Shown: one piece after another, positions 44,901 to 52,850 of the stretch
How positions within the stretch are numbered: position 1 is the first letter of the stretch
How the letters are laid out: each line of letters begins with the position of its first letter
Source: Tanypteryx hageni
Taxonomy: Eukaryota; Arthropoda; Insecta; Odonata; Petaluridae
Direction of reading: 5' to 3'
Length of the DNA: 64,000 nt
NCBI GenBank assembly: GCA_028673005.1
Contig: CM054118.1
Coordinates: forward strand, 64,785,401-64,849,400
The notes under the pieces: generated by a model
Told to the model about the DNA's origin: nothing
Database searches by the model: none
Seen by the model: only the letters and a program-made list of their open reading frames with translations
Made by a program: the position numbers and the translations under genes

Positions 44901-47900
44901 ATATCTTTTGAAGCCTTAAACTCTGGCGCGTTATGTTCTTCTTGGGGTCTAAAGGTTCTATTAGTCATTTTCTTTAAAAATAGGCCAGTTTCATCTGCAT
45001 TGAGCTTGGTCTGCCTTACATGGTTAAAAAAATTATTTAGGAATTCCTTAGTTGCTTCCTGATCAGGTAATGCAACTTTCCCCAATAGCTTAACCCTCAA
45101 GCGGTAGCCTAAAATATTCTAACATCAGCAGCAGCGCAGAGCAAAACTGCCACCAAGCAAATTTAATGACATAAAAACAGGCCAGCCGTATTAAGTCACA
45201 GATAAATTTCCCTTCCCTTAAGTCACTATTGAAATATCTTTCTAGCTATATCTCACAAAATCCCTAAATGTATTTGTAGAGATTTAAAAAAACTTTACAA
45301 CTAGAATAATTAATTCTGAAAAACGATTTTATTTATACTGCGCAACAAAATGTAAACATGTAAAAGTGTACTACATACAATATAACACAAGCAAAAACTT
45401 GTTGTGCGCACAAATAGCCACAATTCTAATAAAACATTTTAACTAAAATTTACTTACATGATTGTTGCCGGAGCAATTTCGAACCAAATATGACTTACCT
45501 CACTCAAACTGAACACAGAGCTCATAATGATGTTAGTAAGACTAGTCACTAGCCAAAATAATACTGAAAGATTTTAACTAAAATTTACCTACATGACTAG
45601 TAGGGCTGGAACAGTTTTGAAAATATGCATTTCATGGCCTTTCGATTTTATAATTACTGTATTTCTTGGCATATAAGATGCACTTTTTTCCAGAAAAATG
45701 ACTCCCAAAATCAGCCTGCATCTTATACGCTGAAGGTAAGATTATTAATGTTCTCAATACTGACACCAACAAGCGCACTCATCCCCAAAATGGAACAATT
45801 GGCAATCATTCGTCGCAAAAACAAAATATGCATAGCATCTCTCTCAGGCTTCTCTGCTAATTTAATATAAACATTTGAAACTGATTGAAAATATGACTTA
45901 TTTACTATGAAATGAAAATATGACTTATTTACTATGAAATGACCTTTGGATTGCCACGGACTAATAAGGTATGTTAACGAAAGTTTAAAATTTCCCAAAA
46001 CAGTTTCGGAGAAAAGGAGCAATCGCCTAACATCTGATAATGAAAAGTTGGTATCACTTGGGCAAATAAAGTCGATCATTGAAGATATGGTTAGCATAAT
46101 AAATGCTATGCGACGGGTATAAGCTCGAATTCTGGGACTGACTGAAATAAAGAGAAAAATTCTGCTACGACCGGGAATCGAACCTGGGTCTTCAATTTGC
46201 CGGGTGGATATTCTACCATTGAACTATCGTGGCAGACTAATTCTCAAGTTTCAGAACTCGGAGAGGGAGAATTAGTCTATTACAATAGTTCAGTGGTAGA
46301 ATATCCACCCGGGAAGTGGAAGACCAGGGTTCAATTCCTGGTCACAACAGAATTTTCCTCCCAATTTCAAATTATTGAAATCACAAACAATGTTTAAGCA
46401 TTCCATGCGATATCCGATTGAAGTTATTGTCTGCAGAGCGTGGAGGAAGAGGTGATGCATTTATTTTAAAATGAACGAGTTGCTATGATAGAAAAACATG
46501 CCAATTATACGAATGGTAAATAATACCAAAAACCTAGGTAAAGATTAGACCGGTACACTTATATTAGGCTAACAATAGCAATAATAATCGCAATTTCAAG
46601 TTCAGATCTTTTGGTTAAATCACTTGCAACTTGTGATCATGCAAAAATTGGATCTCTGACTAAATATTACTCTGAGGATTCCGATAAAAATTACAAAAAT
46701 ACAACTTGTTTTTATTCTCAATATTGATTCAATATGTATATTTTAACAGATTATTGAACATTATGTGGAACCAACAACATACTGTTTTTGACAGTGCTCA
46801 CTTTTCATTTGTTACCACGAAATGTTAAATGGAATAAATTTAGTTCTATTGCTATCATAATTTCTTTCCAGGTATCAGTAACTTCTGGTCCTGGCATGGT
46901 TGTAAATTAAGTTTTAATTATCAATTAATTAAGCACTATGCAGTTCTCAGAGTTACTGTTTTTGGCGATAGTGTCAGGGGGAGGATATATTCACCTCTGC
47001 GGATTTCACCCAAATACTTCAGGTTTAGCACTCATCCTCCAAATAGCACTAAGTAAACTTTTGTGTTAAAATTAATGTTGAAAAATGCCAAAATTAATTA
47101 ATTTTAGCTACATTTTGTGATGAGATGCATCACATTTAATTAAAAATTAAAACGACATAAATTAATTTAATTTAATTTTTTTATGTAGGTAATGGCCCCA
47201 AAATCGTAGTTATGCCCCTCTGTACCTCTTATACAAATGGGCAGTGATTAAAGTGTTTTTACTATTAAAAAAATCATTAATCCTTGAATATAATGCGAGT
47301 GCTACTTTTGCAATGTCATTTCAGAAAAAAATTGCGTTATATTCGGGCTATACCTTGGGCCTCAAATATAATGCGATTGCTACTCTTACAATGGCATTGC
47401 GTTATATTCAGGCCAATATGGTGTGTGGTGTTTGTGATGATCTGTTTGCCACAAGTTTGGTGAACATCAAAATGCTGTTGAGCTCACCTGGGATATAATG
47501 TCACAGGGAATGATTCTCTATAACTCACTACATTTGATAATTATGTAAAATATTATGATTTCTTAAAGATTCCTTTACCTAACCTGACTAGGTCTTGTTA
47601 GCTTTGGCATGGTTTTATAAAGAAGCAATTTTTAAGAAACAGAAACCATGACACAGAAGTAAATGTTACAAGCAATGAAACGATCCAGTTGACATAAGAT
47701 ATCAACCTCCATTGCATTGTATGATGAAAAGCCTTGGGGTTTCATATGCTTTTTTGTGTGTTCAAAATGTGTCTGGCATATCTTGAATAATTTTTACATT
47801 TTTGTGTCATTAGTTAAGGAGTATTAACTATCTTGTGGTTGTGCCAATAGTTCTTTCTTCTTTTATGGTGAAAAAGAATATTCTGAACAAGCATATTTCA

Positions 47901-48065
47901 AGGAATTTCTGTATGTACAATATGCACCAACAATGTGTTAGAATTGGTGTTTGTTTTTCTAAATAAGTATGCTTGCTCAGTTTACAGTTGGAAATTAATC
48001 TGAAAAATCGAATGTAATTTTTTGCAGATTTGAAGCGTGTTCTCAGCAGAATGGAGGAGATGTGA
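29992..48065 (+). CDS. COMMD4: COMM domain-containing protein 4 (7 coding exons, spliced)
   Basis: COMMD4 is a small subunit of the Commander (CCC) complex, which works with Retriever on endosomes to recycle membrane proteins and also touches NF-kB/cullin regulation. Coding parts: 29992-29994, 30865-30936, 32912-32977, 40447-40486, 41561-41785, 42747-42935, 48028-48065; total 633 nt, 210 residues plus stop, no frameshift. The N-terminus [17 protein letters not shown] is the family's hallmark. [22 protein letters not shown] and [12 protein letters not shown] follow the vertebrate protein closely, then [14 protein letters not shown] leads into the COMM domain (about 135-210), ending [12 protein letters not shown]. 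Length is slightly above the roughly 200 usual. The stretch after the conserved Trp at about 142 departs from the usual VDYxLSS motif. Introns are GT-AG and full of transposon fragments. Orthology is near certain; exon 5 donor and exon 6 content deserve transcript support. Confidence 0.93.
30865..30936 (+). CDS. COMMD4: COMMD4 coding exon 2
   Basis: 72 nt, 24 codons, phase 0 at both ends. Acceptor TTTCTTTCCGACAG, donor GTGAGT. Encodes the signature [17 protein letters not shown] and NSLSRL. Confidence 0.95.
30937..32911 (+). other. COMMD4: COMMD4 intron 2
   Basis: 2.0 kb, AT-rich, no recognised gene. A stretch at 31440-31740 (AACCCAAGCGGGGACCCC, TCCGTCATATCTCGAAGA) has a repeat-like character, but no second copy was found in the window. 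Confidence 0.6.
32912..32977 (+). CDS. COMMD4: COMMD4 coding exon 3
   Basis: 66 nt, 22 codons, phase 0. Acceptor TTTACCTCCTTAG, donor GTAAGT. Encodes [13 protein letters not shown] then KSLAGEKLD, aligned with the corresponding helix of vertebrate COMMD4. Confidence 0.93.
33417..33581. mobile_element. Short MITE, family F, copy 1
   Basis: Inverted ends CGTATTTCCTCGATTCTAAG and CTTAGAATCGAGGAAATGCG. Interior contains GAATGTAAGACGCACCCC and TCAGAGACATTAAAAAGTG, which reappear in opposite order in the copy at 50080-50232. No coding capacity. Superfamily not assigned. Confidence 0.78.
34320..35150. repeat. Long CT-rich low-complexity block
   Basis: CTCTCC, CCTCCC and TTCCTC words dominate the + strand over 0.8 kb. 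Serine/leucine/proline-rich + frames and arginine/glutamate-rich minus frames here (for example 34724-35236) are compositional. Confidence 0.75.
36330..36730. other. GC-richer patch in COMMD4 intron 3
   Basis: Elevated G+C with CCCTC, CGCGG and GAGAG words. Overlapping frames on both strands, none recognised. Could be an old GC-rich repeat or an intronic regulatory segment; no evidence decides. Confidence 0.35.
37735..38279. mobile_element. TIR element, unclassified
   Basis: The left end AAGGGGGGGCTCAGAGGCCC and the right end GGGCCTCGAGGCCCCCCTT are 22-bp imperfect inverted repeats 545 bp apart. The interior is AT-rich and non-coding. No convincing target duplication, so class unknown. Confidence 0.5.
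38280..38750. repeat. Decayed repeat with CGTACGTAC and GGGGAGGG blocks
   Basis: Alternating ACGTACC/TACGTAC and G-rich words (GAGGGGAGGG, GGGGAGGGAGGG, CGTACGTACGTACTGGGG) in AT-rich surroundings. Looks like a decayed element with similar outer ends (ATACGTACC and GCGTGCGTACTAA). No frame. Confidence 0.4.
38966..39253. mobile_element. Decayed hAT MITE
   Basis: The left end CAGTACTGGCACCCGAAC.. with GAGGGCCACA and GCGGGCCACAC, and the right end GCGGGCCGTATTTTAGCCCC followed by ACTG, resemble the CAGTGGTTC..GGGCC type hAT MITE. Ends and target duplication are degraded. Confidence 0.5.
40305..40440. repeat. CT-rich run before COMMD4 exon 4
   Basis: Roughly 135 bp of C/T-rich sequence leading directly into the acceptor TTCCATTCGCAG at 40435-40446; it doubles as an extended polypyrimidine tract. 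Confidence 0.65.
40447..40486 (+). CDS. COMMD4: COMMD4 coding exon 4 (40 nt)
   Basis: Short exon coding [13 protein letters not shown] plus the first base of the next codon. Acceptor CATTCGCAG, donor GTGAGT. The words KLTADAK match COMMD4 relatives. Ends in phase 1, matching the AT start of exon 5. Confidence 0.94.
40487..41560 (+). other. COMMD4: COMMD4 intron 4
   Basis: 1.1 kb, AT-rich. Minus-strand frames at 40797-41299 show no recognised motif. Confidence 0.6.
41561..41785 (+). CDS. COMMD4: COMMD4 coding exon 5
   Basis: 225 nt. Acceptor TTTCCTTTGTAG. Codes for [19 protein letters not shown] through [12 protein letters not shown] to KHFKESSLR. The donor chosen here, GTTGAG at 41786, is non-standard beyond the GT, but it is the one that keeps the frame and gives the family-like SLRLN junction. 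Five bases downstream, GTAACA (41791) looks like a better donor but would add an in-frame TGA. Confidence 0.88.
41786..42746 (+). other. COMMD4: COMMD4 intron 5
   Basis: 0.96 kb, AT-rich, nothing recognised besides the competing donors at its start. Confidence 0.6.
42747..42935 (+). CDS. COMMD4: COMMD4 coding exon 6 (COMM domain)
   Basis: 189 nt from acceptor TTGGAATTTTTAG to donor AAG|GTACCA. Encodes NHLESAEW, a Gly/Ser/Asp-rich linker, then [19 protein letters not shown] and [15 protein letters not shown]. The latter part fits the COMM domain's strand region in position. Conservation is weaker than in the other exons. Confidence 0.82.
43128..43194. mobile_element. Terminal fragment of a hAT-like element
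   Basis: GCCTGGGGGCAACTGCCCCC, then CCCCCCTCACTACGCCACTG, resembles the common element end CAGTGGCGTAG..GGGGGG read in reverse. Only one end is present; it abuts family A copy 5. Confidence 0.45.
43195..43513 (+). repeat. Interspersed repeat family A, copy 5 (3' part)
   Basis: Begins within the ATCGATTGTATTTCTTCGAAT block and keeps a decayed X-box (GTTGCCATCACAA at 43267), AATTTGGGAACACAAAG, AGTATTCAACAAATAAT and the family end GCATCATAAGTTCCGTTTGG. Confidence 0.72.
43514..43860. other. Spacer inside COMMD4 intron 6
   Basis: Nothing recognised; possibly 3' untranslated sequence of the adjacent Tigger-like element. Confidence 0.35.
43861..45110 (-). pseudogene. Broken Tigger/pogo-like (DDE) transposase
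   Basis: Read on the minus strand from 45100: [14 protein letters not shown], then [13 protein letters not shown] with NRTF (first catalytic Asp region of jerky/Tigger-type transposases, usually YNADETGL), [12 protein letters not shown] and [10 protein letters not shown]. After a hAT MITE (44527-44831) it continues in changing frames with [12 protein letters not shown], then [10 protein letters not shown] (second catalytic Asp region), and ends [24 protein letters not shown] (43879). Frameshifts and the insertion make it non-functional. The N-terminal DNA-binding domains are not recognisable. Confidence 0.8.
44527..44831. mobile_element. hAT MITE nested in the Tigger-like pseudogene
   Basis: Left end CAGGGGTTGACAACC, right end GATTGTCAACCTTTG: imperfect inverted repeats of the CAGGGGTTGACAACC type. 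The transposase reading stops at HHSE on one side and resumes on the other. Flanks CTTGGAAT and TTCTGAAT may be a worn 8-bp target duplication (5 of 8 match). Interior has GGTGGGTCACA and AGGGCCGCATTGG as in related hAT MITEs. Confidence 0.68.
45111..45654. other. Intronic spacer
   Basis: AT-rich; possible remnant of the 5' half of the Tigger-like element, but no transposase motif readable. Confidence 0.35.
45655..45741. repeat. Short foldback
   Basis: TACTGTATTTCTTGGCATAT, AAGATGCA on the left and TGCATCTTATACGCTGAAGG, TA on the right are imperfect inverted repeats around an interior of CCAGAAAAATGACTCCCAAA. It resembles short palindromic MITEs with ATAAGATGCA words; class unknown. Confidence 0.5.
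46162..46231 (-). tRNA. tRNA-Gly-like pseudogene, minus unit
   Basis: Minus sense GCCACGATAGTTCAATGG..: acceptor arm GCCACGA/TCGTAGC with one mismatch, D-arm AGTTCAATGGTAGAAT as in eukaryotic tRNA-Gly, B box GGTTCGATTCC intact. The anticodon loop CCGGCAA lacks U33 and its stem does not pair, so it is unlikely to be a working tRNA. Confidence 0.5.
46277..46346 (+). tRNA. tRNA-Gly-like pseudogene, plus unit
   Basis: D-arm AGTTCAGTGGTAGAAT and a perfect anticodon stem TCCAC/GTGGA around the loop CCGGGAA (no U33). The B box is GGTTCAATTCC, the T-arm appears one base short, and the acceptor arm does not pair. A pseudogene or SINE-like unit, not a working tRNA. Confidence 0.5.
47280..47425. repeat. 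Two tandem small palindromes
   Basis: Unit 1 runs from TTGAATATAATGCGAGTGC to TTGCGTTATATTCGGGC; unit 2 from CTCAAATATAATGCGATTGC to TTGCGTTATATTCAGGCC. Both are palindromic around short AT-rich loops and are about 70 bp each. Confidence 0.6.
48028..48065 (+). CDS. COMMD4: COMMD4 coding exon 7 (terminal)
   Basis: 38 nt. Acceptor AATTTTTTGCAG. Completes the Asp codon split from exon 6 and codes [11 protein letters not shown] then TGA. It lines up with the C-terminal helix of COMMD4 relatives (LAELKQA..LM type). Candidate poly(A) signal CATAAA near 48185; none is a textbook AATAAA within 150 bp. Confidence 0.88.
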
Positions 48066-50079
48066 GCAGTTATTTTTTGTAAGCTGATCGTTAAAAACTA
48101 TTACAATGTTAATATTACTACTTTGTGTTGTATGTAATGTTTCACAGTGTGTAAATGAAAATAGAGTAAATGAATTTATGGTTGCATAAATATACATTCC
48201 TTGTCAAGCTTATCATCTCATATGTTTATTTTGCTCCTTAAGGCCTGTATCTTTGTAATAATACATATCAGTGGCACTCCACTATTGTAATGAAATCCTT
48301 GATGAAGATGTCATGCATTATCTTTCATCATGAAATTATTCTTCCTTCCAAGGTCATTCATTCATCTGATGATACATAATTATATAGCATCTTTTGAGTA
48401 ATCATATCTCTATCCTGGAGATCTCATCTCTTCTGTAGTTACCATAGCTTAAAGAGCAGTAATTCATATTTTTAATTTGAGAAATATTGGAAAATATCCT
48501 CCCTGATAAAAAGTGATAGTTTAGGTAATACATATTTGAAAAAAATTTGTTTTAGCAAAAAAATATTATTTATTACTATTATTGTTGTAGTGATACTATA
48601 ATTTGTACATTGGCACTGATATTGAATACTTTTTTGTCCTACATTAGAGGTGTTTTTCATCAATTTTGCAATTTGGATGTAGTTGTAGTTTTATCCATTA
48701 GAAAATAATATTTACCTTACATAAATAACACTTCTACAATGGATATTATTAGCTTTTAGTTTTAATGTTATTGAAATTAATTATTTTATTTTTGATTTTG
48801 TGAAATTGCATTAATTAAAAGATAGATTCACAGTAAATAGTTACTTTTAAAAAATTGTCCTGAGAGAATTGGAAGCAAGCATCGTAATAATATAGAACAG
48901 ACACTCTCGAGGTGTCATTCTGGGTGGAAAAAACATGGAAGAGTTGAATTTGAGGGTTAATGAGATGATGTGACAATGTCTCATTTTTATCAGTTAAATA
49001 TGATTCAAGCAGCATATAAGACTTAAAATGAGATGAAAATGCAAAAATCAAATAGAAAAGCATCCAGGATAAAACAAAATACTGGAATCATGCCCATCTA
49101 TTGAAATTTAAAAGGGAGCTTTTTCTCGGAACGTCTTTGCAATAAATGTAATTTTTGATAGTTCTAATTTGCTATATATTTCCCTGTATTAACTTTAATG
49201 TTAACTAAATCTGAATAGATGAGGGGTGTGCAGTCTTTTTAAACCAAGTGTTTGAAAAGGTCACGTAAGTTGTGTTATAGATCCTTGATTTCAATAAGAT
49301 TGCCAATCAAAACACGTAGTGGATATGCCACAGACATATGGCATGTTTACGATCTTCATCAATTATATTAATGCCTTACACTATATGAATTTACCCTTCT
49401 GTTTTTTTATAAAAATTTGAAGTCAAATGTTAACAATACTTAGAATTTGTCCAAATGGTAGGCAGATGAGGACATAAAATTGTTGGTTATATTCTTCATC
49501 ATGTCATGAATATGATGAATTGACCACTTCAGCTTTGACTATCATCAGAATCCTCATGAACGCCATGCATATTTGCTTCTGCTGTAGCCACAAAATGGGT
49601 AAGGAGTAAACTAGGACCTCCGTTGGATTCAATCTATGTGGTGAGTATGATAATTTAAGTTTTGAGTTTCATTTTTTTACTAAATCTCTGCAAAACTCCA
49701 GTATGTATTTAAGTAAAACTGAGATGGTGTGAAGTTACAAGTTACAATGGCATTTAAATAAAGCTAAGAATAGTTCTTAAATTCTGAGAAATGGTGGAAA
49801 AAATGGTCAAAAATACATTATCTAAAATTTATCTTCTCAATGGTAGTCGGTGGAAAGTAGGATTGATTCTGAAGTTGTAGGGAAGAGAAGCAAACGATTA
49901 AATATCTTAATAGGAAAGGGTTTATGCAGAGGATGAATATTTGCACTGTAGGCTTAGGATGGCAGGATTGTAACAAGGAGAGAAAGAAATCTTGCTGTTT
50001 TTTCTCATATTTTCTCTTATCGCTTCAAAGTTGTGTACATTTTTCGCAGAAACATTGTTTGCATATTGCTTTGGTGAAT
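48066..50079. other. 3' flank of COMMD4, no recognised gene
   Basis: AT-rich; includes the probable 3' untranslated region (to roughly 48.2 kb) and unremarkable intergenic sequence after it. Confidence 0.45.
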
Positions 50080-50232
50080 TACCATATTTTCTTGATTCTA
50101 AGATGCACTTTTTTCACTTTTTAATGTCTCTGAAATTGCGTCTTACATTCAATGGCGTCTGTAGTATTATATTTTTTCTAAAAGCTATTACTAAATCAAT
50201 TGATGGCATCTTAGAATCCAGGAAATATGGTA
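50080..50232. mobile_element. Short MITE, family F, copy 2
   Basis: Ends TACCATATTTTCTTGATTCT, AAGATGC and GCATCTTAGAATCCAGGAAA, TATGGTA are inverted repeats. The interior CACTTTTTAATGTCTCTGAA and TGCGTCTTACATTC is the reverse complement of copy 1 at 33417-33581. Confidence 0.8.
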
Positions 50233-50600
50233 GGTATCTTTTATCTTGCATTTGGCTTGCAGAATAATCTCATAAGCAGCAAAAATGAACTCATTTTGGT
50301 TCCAAATGCATATCAAGGATATCTCTAAAATTGTCATTACACCATATCAAATAGTTCTCTTATAGCAACAATGAAACATTAGAGTAGTTAAATACTTGCT
50401 CAAAGTCAATCACATTACAAGAAAAGAGAATGAGGCATGAGTTACACATCTGCCCTAAATATGATATATTATTCACTGATATCCCATCAGATGTGTGGGC
50501 CAAGACCACTTCCCTTTGTAGTCTAATGCTGAGTTGAAAACTAAATTTTAAAAATCTAACAACCTTACCTTTATCTATTTTTACTTTCTCCATACGTAGT
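50233..50600. other. Spacer, nothing recognised
   Basis: Between the MITE and the RTE tail. No motif recognised. Confidence 0.4.
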
Positions 50601-51657
50601 CATCATCATCATGAGGTGTTCTGCCTCTAGGCAGGTCCCTGGCACCAGCGTTGTCTCCACTCATTTCTGTTCCTTGCCATTTCTTTCATTTCCTGATACC
50701 CTCCCCTTTCTTTCAGATCGTCAAACATTTTTATTCTTCTACGTCCCCTTTTCCTTTCACCTTCTACTGATCCTTCCAACACCATCAATAGTAAACCTTC
50801 TCCTCTCAAGATATGCCCTAACCAGTTACTTTTCCTCCTCTGAATTGTTTCAAGTAATCTTCTCTTCTCATTCACCCTTGTTAGTATTGCTTCATTCCTT
50901 ATCCTATCCGTCCACTTAACCTTCTCCATCCGCCTCCACACCCATAAAGCAATACACTCCAAACATAGCACTTCACAAGACGTTTCTTCAGATTTAAATC
51001 CATTTTACCACATAGTACCCGTTTTTTCCTATTAAATGTTTCTTTTGCCATTGCTATTCTTGTTCTTATTTCTTTTTCACTTCTCCAGTCTTCAGTTAGC
51101 ATGCTTCCCAAATATCTATACTGTTTTACTTGCTCCACTCTTCCATCCTTTATTGACACATTCATAATCTCTCTATCCCCTATTCTCATCACCTTTGTTT
51201 TCTTTATGTTCATTTTCATTCCATATTCCATCATCCTGTCTTCTAGCTTTGTAACCATTTCCTGAATATGCCTCGTTTCATCTGCCAAAATTACCATGTC
51301 ATCAGCAAACCTTATACAATTTATTATTCTACCCCCAATACTAATTCCTTTATCATTCCCTATTCCATTGTCAATCATTTCTTCAGCATATATATTGAAC
51401 AGGGTTGGCGATAAGCAGCAACCTTGCCTTACTCCTCTTCCTAGATCATACCATTCGGTCTGTGCATCTTTTATCCTCATAGCTGCTTTCTGTTTCATAT
51501 ACAGCTCTTTAATTAACCTTCTATCTTTCCAGTCTACTTTTTTTGCTTTTAGTATTTCCATGAGTTTTTCCCAGTTCACTCGGTCGAATGCCTTCTCCAT
51601 ATCTATGAAGCACAGACTAATTCCTTTACCCCTTTCTATATATCTCTCTCCACTCAT
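50601..51657 (-). pseudogene. RTE-type LINE, copy 3 (broken reverse transcriptase)
   Basis: Two minus frames: 51657-50899 with ISLCFIDMEKAFDRVNWEKL, LGRGVRQGCCLSP, the catalytic FADD (RFADDMVILA), YRYLGSMLTEDW and LLYGC; then 50971-50627 with LWVWRRMEKVKWTDRIRNE through WLGHILRGEG to QRWCQGPA. A frame change and small deletion near 50930-50970 remove the ETW..LE segment. 5' end cut at the (AT)n tract. The 3' end has hairpin CTGCC TAGA GGCAG (minus sense, 50634 down to 50621), 8 nt, then (ATG)4. Confidence 0.85.
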
Positions 51658-51658
51658 T

Positions 51659-51660
<2 letters not shown>

Positions 51661-51737
<77 letters not shown>
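51661..51737. repeat. (AT)n microsatellite, 77 bp
   Basis: Uninterrupted TA repeat directly at the truncated 5' end of RTE copy 3; could extrude cruciform or be length-polymorphic. Confidence 0.95.
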
Positions 51738-51742
<5 letters not shown>

Positions 51743-52145
51743 ATATAGGAGAAAGTGTTATATTCATGAAAAGAACCAAATTCAATAATTCAACGGAAAT
51801 ACATGTTTTGAGGTCCCCTGAGTACATTTTCACTATTTTCTTGACAATGTCTGTATATGTTAAAGGAATTTTGTGTGTGCTCTAACTCAAAAACTAATAG
51901 ATCAGCACAAAACTTTATATTCAAGAGTTTATTACTAATTCAGGATCTGAAAAGGTTTTGGCTGAAATGGGTCTACCGAAAGTGGAGGTTTACTCATAAT
52001 TTTTCCAAATTCATATAGGACTTAATTTATATAAATATTCATTATTTTCAAAGTTGTTGAAAATATAATTTTCTGCAACTTTTGCTTAAAGCATTCTTTC
52101 ATAAAATAGAGTATTTAAGAGATATTTAGATTATCTCTATTATAT
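51738..52145 (+). repeat. Interspersed repeat family B, copy 4
   Basis: GTATATAGGAGAAAGTG, TTCATGAAAAGAACC, GAGGTCCCCTGAGTACATTT, GTGTGCTCTAACTCAAAAAC and a worn ATAAAATAGAGTATTTAAGA block. The 3' part is missing. Confidence 0.68.
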
Positions 52146-52339
52146 TACACTAATGCCTTCTGCTGCTTGGCCGAGTTGAGCATTTTGATTGGTTGCCAAG
52201 AAACATCAGCCCTGACTCTGGCACCAAGGAATTTTTCTATATTATGGAGAATCTCGGACATGATTTGCAGTCAGAACTGACTAGGAAAGTCACTGAGCCT
52301 GATTCTAAGTGCATGCAGGGCCACATTCGCATCAAACAT

Positions 52340-52850
52340 TTTTACTTTTTCCATAAGCAGTATTTGTGAAAAATATCGGATTCAAGATTTAAATAGAAAT
52401 ATGTACACGATTTAAGGTCCCCTGAGCATGCTTTCACTATTTTTTCAATTATCTCCCTTAGGACTTAATTTATATAAATATTTTTTATTATGATAGTTGT
52501 AGACAATATAGTTTTGAATAACTTTTGTTTGAAACGTTTTTTCATAAAACGGATTGTTTAAGGGATATATCGACGTTTGTTTATTTATTGTTTTTCCAAT
52601 GTGAGAAGTGATTCAAAGTATTTTATACTGAAAATTATTCAAAGGGTTTAAAAATTATTCACAAGTGTACGTAATTGCAGATAGTTATTCTTGAGGACAT
52701 GGATGTCGAGAGCAGCTTCTCAGTACTATTGCATATGTATTCATTACTCTGTATGGAGAAAATTGTGTGTTGGACACATCAGATTTTTTAATCATGTGCA
52801 GGATATTTTCAAAGAAAAACATGAAATTTTATGTGAAAGTACAAAGCGCA
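52340..52850 (+). repeat. Interspersed repeat family B, copy 5
   Basis: TTTTTCCATAAGCAGTATTT, GAAAAATATCGGATTCAAGA, AAGGTCCCCTGAGCATGC, CATAAAACGGATTGTTTAAG and an end resembling TGGAGAAAATTGTGTG..GACACATCAGATTTTTT. Internally deleted. Confidence 0.62.

Larger units (their letters stand above)
46141..46367. repeat. Palindrome of two head-to-head tRNA-like units
   Basis: Arms of about 103 bp (46141-46243 and 46265-46367) with a 21-nt spacer. The inner inverted repeat is AGACTAATTCTC / GAGAATTAGTCT. Each arm contains a 70-nt tRNA-Gly-like unit plus a shared outer tail (CAGAATTTT..AATTTCA). The arms have diverged by about a fifth, so the palindrome is old. Confidence 0.75.
42936..48027 (+). other. 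COMMD4: COMMD4 intron 6 (5.1 kb)
   Basis: Carries family A copy 5, a broken Tigger-like transposase with a nested hAT MITE, a small foldback, the tRNA-like palindrome and a pair of tandem palindromes. Parts outside these (45110-45650, 46390-47280, 47430-48020) show nothing recognised. Confidence 0.6.

Noticed and set aside
46162..46346. Functional tRNA-Gly genes
   Set aside because: Anticodon loops lack U33, one anticodon stem and one acceptor arm do not pair, and the units sit in an old palindrome.
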